This document shows positions 12,841 through 22,941 of a stretch of 64,000 bases of DNA, in pieces. Position 1 is the first letter of the stretch; each line of letters starts with the position of its first letter. Below the pieces are notes generated by a model. It saw only the letters and a program-made list of their open reading frames with translations, did no database searches and was not told the DNA's origin. The position numbers and the translations under genes are program-made. Origin of the DNA: Ilyonectria destructans (taxonomy: Eukaryota > Ascomycota > Sordariomycetes > Hypocreales > Nectriaceae); contig JAHEWK010000002.1 of the NCBI GenBank assembly GCA_020740775.1, positions 3,472,001 to 3,536,000 on the forward strand, read 5' to 3'.

Positions 12841-13071
12841 GCTGCTTCGAATGCCCTCCCATTACACACTTCTTTCCTGCCTCATCACCCACACTTCTCT
12901 TTCTTTTTCTCTACCTCAGCATTCAGCTCTTTTCCTTCTTGGTCTCAAAGTCATTCGCTTCCTTTGAACCAATACATTAATTACATTCTCCTTGTTTACC
13001 ATATCTACTACTGCACACTCGCTACTGCAACAACAACTACCAACTATTTCAACACCCCTTCATTCTTCAAT

Positions 13072-15560
13072 ATGAAGGTTTCTTTCGCTATGTTGGCGCT
13101 TGCCGCCAGCCTCGGCGAGGTTAGCGCTACTGTAAGTCTTTCAACCAACTCTCAACTCTCTCAACCACAACCAGCTAACACCATCTCTAGTGGGGAGGCA
13201 ACTGGAAGGACGCCAAGAAGTACACCACTCCTGGCGGCTCCAACAACGAGTGCAAGGACACCCAGAAGGGCGGCTGGAACTGGGACAACTTGTCCGAGGG
13301 CAGCTTCAACAGCTACGACGGTTTTGACTTTAGCGGCTGGTCCTGCAAGCAAGATCTGAAGAAGCGTAGCCTCGATGGACGCACTTTCGGCAAGACCATC
13401 TCCGGTAGCTGCGGTTCCAACGCCGCCTCTGCCCCTTCTTTCAGCTGCGGCTCTGGCAGCAAGTCCGTCAACAGCTTCTCCGTCAAGACTTTCGACATCA
13501 AGACCGAGTTCGACTGCCGCATGGAGTTCCACTACGAGATGAACGATGGCTCCACCTGCAAGCAGTCCGCCGACTGCTCTTCTCAGGGTACCACCATTGA
13601 GAACACCCAGTGCGGTGGTGCCAAGAAGGTCACCTTCGTCTACCCCGTCCAGGACAAGCCCAAGAGCAACTGTGAGATCGAGGTTCCCACCATCGACTTC
13701 GACTGCGACAACTCCGACACCCCCTCTTCCACCATCCCCTACGGCTCCGAGTCCACCACTGTCCCCTACGGTGAGGACTCCACCACCGTTCCCTACGGCG
13801 GCGAGACCACTTCCATCCCCGTTGGCCAGGACACCACCACCGTTCCCTACGGCGGCGAGACCACCTCCGAGTCCTTCCCCGGTGAGACCACCTCCGTTCC
13901 CGTTGGTGAGGATACCACCACTGTTCCCTACGGCGGCGAGGACACCACCACTGTCCCTGTCGAGGGTGAGACCACCACCACTGCTCCCGCTGAGGGCGAG
14001 TCCACCACCGTCCCTGTTGAGGGTGAGACCACCACCACTGCCCCCGCTGAGGGTGAGACCACCACCGTCCCCTACGGCCAGGATACCACCACCCCCGTTG
14101 CTGAGCAGACCACCTCCGGATCTTCTGGTGAGGACACCACCTCCGTCCCTGCTGCTGGCGAGACCACCACTGCTCCCGCTGAGGGCGAGTCTACCACTGC
14201 TCCCGTTACCGAGGCCACCACTTTCGTGACCACCTTCGACTCTACCTCCACTGTCTACACCACCACTGTCAAGACTGTCACCAGCTGCGGCCCTGAGGTC
14301 ACCAACTGCCCCGCCAACTCCGGCACTGTTGTCGTTGTCACCGAGACTGTTGCCATCTCCACCACTGTCTGCCCTGTCACTGAGACTCACACTGGCCCCG
14401 CTGAGACCCAGCCCGTCGAGACCCAGCCCGCTGAGGACACCACCTCTGTCCCTGCTGCTGGCGAGACCACCACTGCCCCCGCTGCCGCTGAGTCCACCAC
14501 TGCTCCCGTTGAGGGCGAGTCCACTGTTCCTGTCGAGGGCGAGACCACCGTCCCCTACGGCCAGACCACCTCTGGATCTTCCGGTGAGGGCACCACCTCC
14601 GTTCCCGCTGCTGGAGAGACCTCCACCTACCCCGTCGAGGCCACCACCATCATCACCACCTACGACAGCACCTCCACCGTCTACACCACCAACATCAAGA
14701 CTGTCACCAGCTGCGGCCCTGAGGTCACCAACTGCCCCGCCAACTCTGGTACCGTCGTCGTTGTCACCGAGACTGTTGCCGTTTCCACCACCATCTGCCC
14801 CGTCACTGAGACCCAGGTCCACACCCCCTCGCCCACTGCCGGCGAGAGCAAGCCCGCCACTGCCAGCGACAGCTCCCCTGCCACCACCAGCTCCCCCGCT
14901 GGCGGCGACTCTTACGATGTCCCCGAGGTTGTCCCCAGCTGTGTCAACACCTTCCTCGACTACGTTTCGGACTGCAAGGACAACACCGACACCGCTTGCT
15001 ACTGCCCCAAGCAGGACTTCGTCAACAAGGTCTTCAACTGCCTGTACGCTCACGGAGAGTCTGACGACATTGTCGCCAAGGCCGTCACCTTCTTCCAGGG
15101 CATCTGCGCCGACTACGCTGGCGAGAACCCCGAGATTGTCACCGGTGTCGACAGCATCACCAGCATCATCACCGTTACTGGCACCACTGTCATCACCTCT
15201 GCTCACTACACCACCATCGTTGTCGCTACCACCGTCACTGAGCCCTGCGTCGTCTCTGGCACCACTGTCGAGGGCAGCAGCACCGTCAAGACCATCTCCA
15301 CTGAGGTCACCGTTCCCCAGGTTGGCTTCACCACTGGTGTCTCCGGCGTCGAGGTTGCCGCTCCCTCCACCACCTCCGCTGCCGCTCCCTACGCTACCAC
15401 CGTTGCCGGCACCCTCATCACCAAGGCCCCCACCGGCACTGGCGGCATTGTCATCCCCACTGCCACTACCGCCCCTGGTGAGGTTCCCGTCACTGGCAGC
15501 GCTGCCCGCAACGGTATGGGCTTTGCCGCCGCCATCCTGGCTGTTGTCTTTGCCCTGTAA
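13072..15560 (+). CDS. MAD1-like GPI-anchored adhesin, 809 aa
   Basis: Cell-surface adhesin of the type first described as MAD1 in Metarhizium. Exon 1 (13072-13131) encodes exactly the 20-residue signal peptide; exon 2 runs 13191-15560. Order: a Cys-rich N-terminal domain (about 21-165, with W/G-rich KGGWNWDN and many paired Cys), then a Thr/Pro-rich stalk (about 170-595) built of [13 protein letters not shown] and [14 protein letters not shown] repeats plus two 59-residue units at 361-419 and 503-561. A CFEM-like module follows (about 600-670) showing six cysteines where the full family has eight. A Ser/Thr-rich stretch leads to a hydrophobic C-terminus after an SAARN-like omega region, as for a GPI anchor. 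Codon use is extremely biased (ACC, GTC, GAG, CCC), implying very high expression. Family placement is by architecture. Confidence 0.9.
14211..14387 (+). repeat. 59-residue stalk repeat, copy 1
   Basis: 177 bp encoding residues 361-419 of the adhesin, starting [18 protein letters not shown]. It matches the unit at 14637-14813 in length and nearly in sequence. Differences are mostly conservative (V/I, F/Y). Confidence 0.9.
14637..14813 (+). repeat. 59-residue stalk repeat, copy 2
   Basis: Second copy, residues 503-561, also 177 bp. Both contain [19 protein letters not shown], so each repeat brings two cysteines. An in-frame duplication is the simplest origin. Confidence 0.9.
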
Positions 15561-17894
15561 AGGACTGAATGACTCACTGATGTGTACCACACATACTCTT
15601 TTGTTTTCCTTGTTATCGATAGATTGAGGTCTTTGTATCCGAGGCGGAACATATCTGTATGGCATTTGTACACTCCCTGGTCTGGAGGATGCTGACGCTT
15701 CCGACGAAGTACAAGCTTCTCTCAAACATGTATCATTCTTACGATCCTTACGAACATAAACATTGGTGTGGACTGAGGGCAATCTTTTTTCAGATCCCTT
15801 CATTGAGCCGAGGGAGCAAGCAACAAAATCATAAAAAAGAGCAGGGGATTCACCGGCCGAGCCGAAATGCCTAGAAAAGCATATATACCCGCTGGCTGGT
15901 TTGTGTAATATTAATATTGACTGGTTTTATTTTGTTGAATCAATTACCAACCGTGTGCTCGCATCTTGACCTGTTCCCAGTGACCTGATTCAATGTCAAT
16001 AACCTGTAAAATAAGTGCTAGAGATGAACCAAATGTACTAACAGTCCCTAAATCATCACCTTCAGAAGGGTGTTAGGGCTCTCTACTGACAGATACCTGC
16101 CTACACTGTGCTGCACTGTGCATACGGTATGTGCCTAGACCTCGGGACGTTGTCAACTCCTGCGCCAGCCTTCCCACTCCACACTGCGGCAGTCAGCCGA
16201 CGATGGGGACCTCCTTCAATTTCCGTGGGGAGTCACAAGGCCTTGAACATTGAGTCTGTGTGGTAGGCTGTGTGGTTTCAGGCGATTGCAGGACCTGAAA
16301 TCGAAATTAAACAAAGCTGAATGTTGGACCACGGATTGATCGCCGCTGGTTTCAGGTCTCGGATGTACTCATCCGAGGGAAACATCAGATGGTTGCAACA
16401 CACACTACCAAGACAGGGTACCTTCGGCTCAGAAAGATGCCTTTGCGAGGCGAAACATGCTCGCAGGAGATCTTGCTTAGCGATGGGACATTGTCATCGT
16501 TTCCGCGAGGTATCATATGGCTACCCGATCGTGCGACTGGCTTACACGGAGCTAGGCAAGAAAAGAAAGTGATGCGAAGGTGTCACTTGACTGGTGCTAA
16601 ACCATTCTATTCAACGTTATGGTTCCACAATTGCTGTCAACCTGGTTTCTTCGTGGGAGAACCAGAACTCCAGCTCGCCCTGCATCTCAAAACACGTCCA
16701 ACCCTGCTCGTCGTGACCGTGTTCCTGTATACTAGTGCCTTTTACCGTAGTTTCCTGTAACTGAATTGAGGTTCCGGCTCCAACATAGACCTAGCGACGG
16801 AAGTATATATGAATCGGTTCTACATAATCTGTCACGGGCTTGACACCAACTCGACATTGCCCAAGCGACCGATGAGCGCCGTTTTGGTATTGTAACAAGA
16901 TACCTATACACAGGCTAGTACGTTGGTTGTTGAAAACGCTGATGCAGTTGACGTTTTCTAGAGGAGCTAATAAGAAACAGGCATTTAGGAATAGAGGATC
17001 GTCGATAGATAGGTAATAGAATGGAGTAATCGGAGAGCTATCTTCCTGTCCAAGAAGTCGAACGACTGCCTGGGAATCCTCAGTTCAAAAGATGGCGGAC
17101 AGATGACCTCATGTTCGCCGTACTAGACCAGAGATTGTTCGAAGGCGTCACTGCACACTTCAAGGTAAAAAGCCCCTTCTCAGACGGACAAACAATTGAG
17201 AGTACTGCGGGACTTACTCTAAAGCATAGTTTGGATTCTTGCGTTTAGAGTTGCCCAAAATATGGCACGGGGCTTCAGACTTGGGACACGCCAACTCCTC
17301 CTGATATACAGCAATGCCATTTCTATCCTGCCAACGTCACCCGCTATATGCAATTTAGGACGAACACCTATGAATCATTCCAAGTATTTCTGAGGGAGGC
17401 AACCTTATACTCGGATGCCAAAACGGTCAAATACTGACCAGTCCGCTTTAGCAGCTGTGCCTTTAAGGTGAAGGTAAGGAGCTTGACGCCATGGAGTTTG
17501 CCAGGCTGTGACAACCCACAAGCGGTCTAAAGAGCCGTCCAACTTGCAGCGTTGTGCGACGAATTCATAGCAATCCAAATGCGCAATCGAGGCCTCAGGT
17601 GAGACGGCACAGAGACTACAGTCCGATTTTCGACAAAGAGATATGCCGCTGTTGCCTCGAACCCGATGGCCGTAACCAGGGAAGATGTATGGACCAAGGT
17701 GGTGGGAAAAGGCGGTCGAGTCTGCGCTACCAAGTACTTGAAGGGTTGTGTTGGATTAGCATGGGCTTTTGACCGCCAAGCAAGTGCTGTATTTGAGAAT
17801 TCACGCGAGATGAATCGTTTAGTGACTTCCATTAAGCTGCCACAGATACCGCAATGCGGCTGGAGGCCGACATGGCTCTCGCTTCTCACAAGAG
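15561..17894. other. Intergenic region, no gene supported
   Basis: 2.3 kb after the adhesin stop. Open frames at 16389-16760 (+) and 17527-17901 (-) have about 124 codons but no recognisable motif, and their codon use differs from neighbouring genes. The stretch near 16880-17060 is AT-rich. I call no gene here. Confidence 0.45.
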
Positions 17895-18052
17895 TCGCCA
17901 TGCCTAAGAATTAAAATAACCAGAAATGGCATTCGTGAAATTCGGATTACACTTTGGCTACAAGAAACCCATCTCGCCATGCCTAAGAATTAAAATAACC
18001 AGAAATGGCATTCGTGAAATTCGGATTGCACTTTGGCTACAAGAAACCCATC
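17895..18052. repeat. 79-bp perfect-but-one tandem duplication
   Basis: Two head-to-tail 79-bp units (17895-17973 and 17974-18052) differ at a single base, A at 17950 against G at 18029. The first bases of a third unit (TCGCCATG) follow at 18053. It lies about 160 bp upstream of the HET gene start. The near identity points to a recent event. Confidence 0.95.
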
Positions 18053-18214
18053 TCGCCATGCTCCAATTTGCTCAGCACAGCGCCCCTTGCACTGCTGCCT
18101 AATGATCGAGTCTGACGTGGCTCCACCCATTGCCCAAGGCTTACAACTCGCCAGAGCATATATATTCCGACATCGTCGTCAATCAGAGGCTCAGCAGTGG
18201 CCTCCAACGACACC

Positions 18215-20233
18215 ATGATTATTTACAAACACCTACAACGAGAAAACTCTGAAATCAGGCTTGTCCGCTTTATTGAACCCGCTGACCCAGCGGCGCCCAT
18301 TCAACTTGAGCTGTGTTGTACTTCCCTGAATGACGCCCACTACTCAGCCCTATCGTACGTCTGGGGGGATGTCACAACTACAGTTCAGATCTCTATCGAT
18401 GGCAATCCTTTCGACATTGGCCCTAACTTATATGATGGCCTAAAGCAACTCCGCGACAACGGGTTCCGGTCCTGGCTTTGGGTTGACTCTATTTGCATCC
18501 AACAGTCGGACCCGGAAGAGAAGACCTGGCAAGTAAGCCAGATGCGTGCCATCTTCAGCGGGGCCGACCACGTATACGTTTGGCTTGGGCAGGCTTCTGA
18601 CAAGAGCGATGAAGTTATCGACTTTATATCCCGCATTGGTCCCCAGGCGTTGGCAGTCGGTGCTCTGGACTGGCACCCACACCCTAAGCAGAGAAAAAAG
18701 GTCACCGATTATATCAGGGCTCGTTTAAGTTCGCAGCAAACGGATGCAGTTGACGATGTGCTTGGGTCGGATCTGGCTCGATTCTTCTTCGATTTACTCC
18801 ACGAGCCTGACCTCCAAAGCAGTACATGCGAAAACTCGTGGTGCCCAGACAAGAGTTTCACCGAGGAGAACCTGATCCTTGGGATCGAGCGTCTCATGCA
18901 GCGTGATTATTGGCATCGCATCTGGATCGTTCAAGAAATATCCGTTGCAAAAGCTGTGACGATTATGTGTGGCGTTAAGAATGTACCACTCGACATGTTA
19001 GACGCGACCTTCAGCGCAGTGTCGCATTGCGCGGGGTCGGAGTGGCAGATGCTCAGCCCAGAGACTCGAAACTTTGCGTGGCTCTTATCGGGAGTCTTTT
19101 TCGAGAATATCCCTCTTCCGACGCGCCGTCGATATCGCCGCCAATTTGAGGTGCGGCTTGCTAGTATTCTCGTTCAATATACCGCCGCCCCATGTCGCCC
19201 GTTCTACTCTGCTACAGACCCTCGGGATCTTCTTTTTGGGCTCCTAGGGGTGGTTGCAGATGGAGAGAAACTAGGTTTGCGCATAGATTACAACCTGAAC
19301 TTCATCGAAGTCTTCACTGCGATCACAAGGGCGCTGGTTCACGACGGGGATGAGCACTTTGGGCTGTTTCATCTAGATCAATGCGTTCCGAGGGATAAGA
19401 ATCTAGACAATCTACCAAGTTGGGTCCCTGATTGGCGAGATATGGGAGAGTATGGGCTTCGTGTATTTCCAATCAGCTATGGCCAAGGGGCTGCTTTCAA
19501 CGCCACAGGGGGCATACGAGTACCCTCGCGCCCCATATGCTGCAGCAACGATGAAAAGCCCGGTGTTCTTCGTCGCCCCGGGTGCCGCGTTGATATTATC
19601 ACGGAGGTGATGGAGCCACCTCAGTGGATCAAATATGACGAATACCACGCGTCACGGATAAAAAATGCCAAAGATTGGCTCTCGTCTATCGTCAAGTTTG
19701 CCAAGCTCGGACTCGACTCGGGTCCAGGAGAGAACTATGTGTGGCGGACCATATTGATGAACCAGGTCAACGGTGGTAATTTCTGCATCAAACGCGGGTG
19801 GGGATTTCCTGATGGAGAGGTCGCGTCCCTAATCTGCAAGATCATGCGTCAAGAAGCCATTGATGCTCAACACTTGACCAGCAGTCAAGAAGAGTTCGTC
19901 CGTGACGCAATGGATCGGGAGTCAGATCCCGCTGCCCTGGATGACAAGCTCGCAGAACTTAAAAGGGTCTGGCCACAAACAATAGGAGCTAATACTCGCG
20001 AGAGGACATTATTCAGGACAACGAAGGGCATGTTTGGTCTGGGGCATGTGCCCGTACGGTCTGGCGATGTTGTGACTCTGCTCTGGGGGTTAAAGTCGCC
20101 CATTGTCTTACGGCCACGGGACGAGAGTGAAGGCGGTGGCTACACGTTCGTGGGAGATGCATATGTTGACGGGATCATGTATGGAGAGTTCCTTGAGACT
20201 TCGCCAGCACATGAGGATTTTGAGATCTATTGA
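18215..20233 (+). CDS. HET-domain protein, 672 aa
   Basis: Single-exon gene. The HET domain (PF06985 type), known from vegetative incompatibility and cell-death control in ascomycetes, fills the N-terminal third. YSALSYVWGD at residues 43-52 is the first signature, WLWVDSICIQQSDPEEK at about 86-102 the second, and VYVWLGQ the third. HRIWIVQEI near residue 230 completes the pattern. The rest, up to residue 672, is typical of HET-only proteins and has no NACHT or WD repeats. The first ATG is at 18215; an upstream GTG at 18197 is in frame but is not a likely start. No intron is needed. The stop is only 74 bp before a 5S rRNA gene on the same strand. The partner or trigger is not deducible. Confidence 0.93.
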   Translation: MIIYKHLQRENSEIRLVRFIEPADPAAPIQLELCCTSLNDAHYSALSYVWGDVTTTVQISIDGNPFDIGPNLYDGLKQLRDNGFRSWLWVDSICIQQSDPEEKTWQVSQMRAIFSGADHVYVWLGQASDKSDEVIDFISRIGPQALAVGALDWHPHPKQRKKVTDYIRARLSSQQTDAVDDVLGSDLARFFFDLLHEPDLQSSTCENSWCPDKSFTEENLILGIERLMQRDYWHRIWIVQEISVAKAVTIMCGVKNVPLDMLDATFSAVSHCAGSEWQMLSPETRNFAWLLSGVFFENIPLPTRRRYRRQFEVRLASILVQYTAAPCRPFYSATDPRDLLFGLLGVVADGEKLGLRIDYNLNFIEVFTAITRALVHDGDEHFGLFHLDQCVPRDKNLDNLPSWVPDWRDMGEYGLRVFPISYGQGAAFNATGGIRVPSRPICCSNDEKPGVLRRPGCRVDIITEVMEPPQWIKYDEYHASRIKNAKDWLSSIVKFAKLGLDSGPGENYVWRTILMNQVNGGNFCIKRGWGFPDGEVASLICKIMRQEAIDAQHLTSSQEEFVRDAMDRESDPAALDDKLAELKRVWPQTIGANTRERTLFRTTKGMFGLGHVPVRSGDVVTLLWGLKSPIVLRPRDESEGGGYTFVGDAYVDGIMYGEFLETSPAHEDFEIY

Positions 20234-20307
20234 TCATCGCGTTTACATCAGAGCTCTATTCTTTCTCAAACAGTGTGGATATAATGCCATTGTGCTGCTG
20301 AACTGGT

Positions 20308-20426
20308 ACATACGACCATAGCTCTTAGAAAATACGGGATCCCGTCCGCTCTCCCTTAGTCAAGCTGAGAAGCGGCGAATTAGTACTCGGGTCGGTGACG
20401 ACCGGGGAATCCTCGCTGTTGTATGT
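20308..20426 (+). rRNA. 5S ribosomal RNA
   Basis: 119 nt that match the fungal 5S pattern from end to end. The 5' ACATACGACC pairs with the 3' GTTGTATGT. GGGATCCCGTCCGCTCTCCC is the universal loop B/helix III region. AGTCAAGC and GGGTCGGTGACGACC are the internal control regions, and GGGGAATCC belongs to helix V. Helix II strands (GCTCTTAG and CTGAGAAGC) can largely pair. A T-run follows at once. Single dispersed 5S genes are normal in filamentous ascomycetes. It looks intact. Confidence 0.92.
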
Positions 20427-20429
20427 TTC

Positions 20430-20434
20430 TTTTT
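20430..20434 (+). terminator. Pol III T-run of the 5S gene
   Basis: TTTTT four bases after the 5S 3' end, preceded by TTTC, is a standard Pol III stop. Confidence 0.8.
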
Positions 20435-22561
20435 GCTATTTTTGCTGTTTTTGAACCTGGTATCAATGTCTGATCGTGAGGTTGGGACCCCTGACGAATC
20501 CTGCTCCAAACGTCAATGGCGTGGTTGTTCTACTCTATCGAGGCTTGGAGATGCCCTCAGTTTTGTGACACATATTGTGGGGTTATTACTCAACCAAACA
20601 CTAATCAGATAGTTAGTTTTAATAGTTCCCACATCTTTTCTAAGAGTAACCTTTCGACACATTTTTCTTGTTCAGGCCATCACATAATACGGCCAGTTCA
20701 AGCGACCCTCATTCGTCGGTGTACCCCGAAAGCGTGAGACAGTCCAAGACTAGTTTGTTAAGTGCTATATTCTCGGTTTATATATACAGTGGTCCCTGGG
20801 CCATAAGTGCCAACAGACCGTCATGGCTTGGGCTAGTTACTAGGATGTCGATGTCCGCCTCGCAATGGATGGTACCATTCGGATCCACGTCCTCCCCGGA
20901 GATCTCGAAGTCTTACCGACAACACGAAATATCAGACCAATACCACTGAAAGTTACGTCACAGTCAATTTGTGCACTACTTGGGCAACAGATCCGTAATG
21001 TCCAGTTAGAATCGTGAAAATTGAGAGGAAGACGGTGCTGCATGTCCTACGCTCAACTACTTGGAGAATAATGTCTAACACATCTGGTCTAGCAGCTAGG
21101 GAACCTACAATCGGCACCAATGGGCTTCTTCATTCCAGCTCGTGTTCGGTCTTGTGAAGCCGCCGCATCGTCGTGAAATCAAGGTCTAAGGTCGCTGGGA
21201 CTCTCACAGGGTTACGAGGACTGCTAGCAGAGAAATAAAAGGGACCCGCCGAACTGCGTCTTCAAGGAGGTCGCATAGTCCAAGAAGTTAACTATCAAGC
21301 GTAGCCAGTGGTCCCCTGGAGACTGCGGGTTACGCTTGAAGACTGGTCACTCCCTCTGCAGCGGCTTGGTCTTCTAACAATGGATGAGATACTCTGGGGC
21401 TCGGACCAACCCGCGCGAGCAGCTTTGGCTGGTTTCCTGCTTAAATTACCAGTGATACCGGTTGAGCTTTCAATGCACCGCCCTTGCGACTAGCGGGTTG
21501 TGAGAAATTGTACGAAGGAGACCTAGTCCCTTTGGTCGGACAAGGAAGGCTGTAAGGCTAAGTGCGAGATGCACTTAGTGCAGGCTACACTACGGAGAGA
21601 TAAGAGGTTATCACTCGCGGTCAATTGAGAGGGAACGCTGAGAGAAAACACTAAGCTAGGTTGGGCCGAAGATGGGATGGCTGCTCTGGCGCTTGAGAAC
21701 ACTTGGTACAGTGCTTATCAATGCAACCAACTAGCAAGAAGTGTTGATATGACCGCTTGAATCAGAGAAACGAGGCAAGGTAAGAGGTATACACTTGCAT
21801 ATAGAGAAGAAAAGAAGCATGCCCTTCCTAAGACTTGGATAGAGCTACTGCTTTACGTCATATTCTGGATCGCTGAGGGGAACTGTACAAAACCTCCCCA
21901 ATACCCGACAGGACCGCTACAATACGCTAGCGGATTACCAAGGAGAGATTGATATATACCATTTTGAACCAGTCTCAAAATAAGGCCCAGTTGAGTTGAG
22001 GAGCAAGTAAATGCGAGTTGAGAAGCAAGACGAGAAGCGGACCGAGAGGCAGACCGAGAAGCGGACTGCAACCCCCTTGCTGCAATTGCATTCTACGCTC
22101 GACAAAAGTTCCCTATTAACTGCCGTCAGCTCAGTCGCCACCAATTACCCCGCTCGTCATGTATACATAGCTAGCAGGACCAACGGATACTTGAACGTGC
22201 AGACCAACAGCTCGTGCGGCCGCCCTACCCGGCCCCTACCGTATTTATCATATTGAGTGCGGAAGCGCGCGGGGATACGGTTACTGACCAATAAAAGCAC
22301 TGTGATTGACCCATTAGCGTTATCAACTCATCATGAGTTCCGAGGGTATCATCCTTTACCCACCCAGAACGCCCGCCGTCTGTTGGTGCTATCAGGTTTC
22401 ATATTGCGCTAGGTCGACCAACACTGGCGAGGCATTTTTGCCATGAGCAACTCACAACCAATCGATGGAGCATTAGCATGGAGCGGCACAGCAGTAGATG
22501 TTGGTTGTGACCTGGTGATTCAAAATTAGGCCCATCCATCAAACGGACAACGGGGAGTTAA
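20435..22561. other. Gene-free stretch, possible decayed transposon
   Basis: 2.1 kb with no coding frame. Around 21540-21830 the words ATAAGAGGTTATCACTCGCGG and GTAAGAGGTATACACTTGC recur in diverged form. The composition is mixed and stop-rich, resembling an old retrotransposon or LTR remnant. No ends, target duplications or protein motifs could be defined, so the origin is only a suggestion. Confidence 0.3.
22021..22068. repeat. 12-bp minisatellite, four units
   Basis: Four head-to-tail 12-mers of the type AGAAGCGGACCG (units AGAAGCAAGACG, AGAAGCGGACCG, AGAGGCAGACCG, AGAAGCGGACTG). The flanks carry further GAG/GTTGAG words. No coding role is seen. Confidence 0.75.
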
Positions 22562-22577
22562 ATGGCCGAGCGGTTAA
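22562..22577 (+). other. 16-nt match to a class II tRNA D-arm
   Basis: ATGGCCGAGCGGTTAA is the box A/D-arm word of tRNA-Ser and tRNA-Leu genes. No pairing acceptor strand, anticodon arm or box B with proper spacing follows, so it is not a functional tRNA gene. It could be a tRNA-derived fragment or chance. Confidence 0.3.
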
Positions 22578-22815
22578 ATGCGAACTCACGTAAGTACCAT
22601 GGCTCGTTCAATAACCTAGAGAGTTGGGTATTTAAAGGTCGCTTAATCCCACTTCAACCAAGTTACAACACAAGTTCAACATCATCTACTCTCACAATCT
22701 ATCAACTCTTTCTGCCTGAACGCCTCCAGCCTTCTCCCATCTCATCCTCCTCTTGTTCTGTCTCAACTCAACACCTACCTTTTCAAAACAAGACAGATCC
22801 GCTCCAGCTATCATC

Positions 22816-22941
22816 ATGGCTTTCTACACCACCTGTTCTGATGTCTGCAACGGACAGCAAGCGTCGTGCAAGAATTGTGGCGGCAGTGGTGTGCTGGGAA
22901 ATGCGACATGCACGGCATGTATGGGCACAGGCTCTCTGTAA
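22816..22941 (+). CDS. 41-aa cysteine-rich CXXCXGXG protein
   Basis: Short single-exon frame starting MAFYTTCSDVCNG. It contains CKNCGGSGV and CTACMGTG, two CXXCXGXG-type half-sites as in the zinc-binding hairpins of DnaJ, plus an upstream C-x3-C pair. The product could therefore bind one zinc. A typical fungal leader precedes it, with CT-rich and CAAC-rich sequence from about 22660 to 22815, which supports transcription. The ATG sits in ATCATCATGG. There is no signal peptide. I know no function for such mini proteins; metal binding or a chaperone-adaptor role is inference. A longer frame from 22753 includes the leader and is not preferred. Confidence 0.65.
   Translation: MAFYTTCSDVCNGQQASCKNCGGSGVLGNATCTACMGTGSL

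Larger units (their letters stand above)
5742..13071. other. 7.3-kb gene-poor region upstream of the adhesin gene
   Basis: I see no open frame with coding character over 7.3 kb, on either strand, although many frames of 60-160 codons occur by chance in GC-rich stretches. Local structure includes a perfect 12-bp tandem duplication at 7251-7274, three copies of a 16-mer at 11417-11475, and several homopurine/homopyrimidine runs. The region is of unique, non-AT-rich composition and does not look like decayed transposon. It may be a long regulatory region or contain noncoding transcripts; this is inference. Confidence 0.5.

Noticed and set aside
13161..15803. 880-codon open frame antisense to the adhesin gene, Gly/Asp/Val-rich
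   Set aside because: It mirrors the extreme codon bias of the sense gene (ACC/GTC/GAG/CCC leave no stops on the other strand), has no promoter or introns, and its product is low-complexity. Long Pro/Ser-rich frames at 13546-14229 and 14329-15627 on the sense strand have the same cause.
17527..17901. 124-codon minus-strand frame ending near the 79-bp repeats
   Set aside because: No motif, no leader, start inside the duplicated unit; chance frame is more likely.
18197..18214. Extension of the HET protein upstream of ATG 18215
   Set aside because: The upstream codon is GTG; no in-frame ATG precedes it, so 18215 is the likely start.
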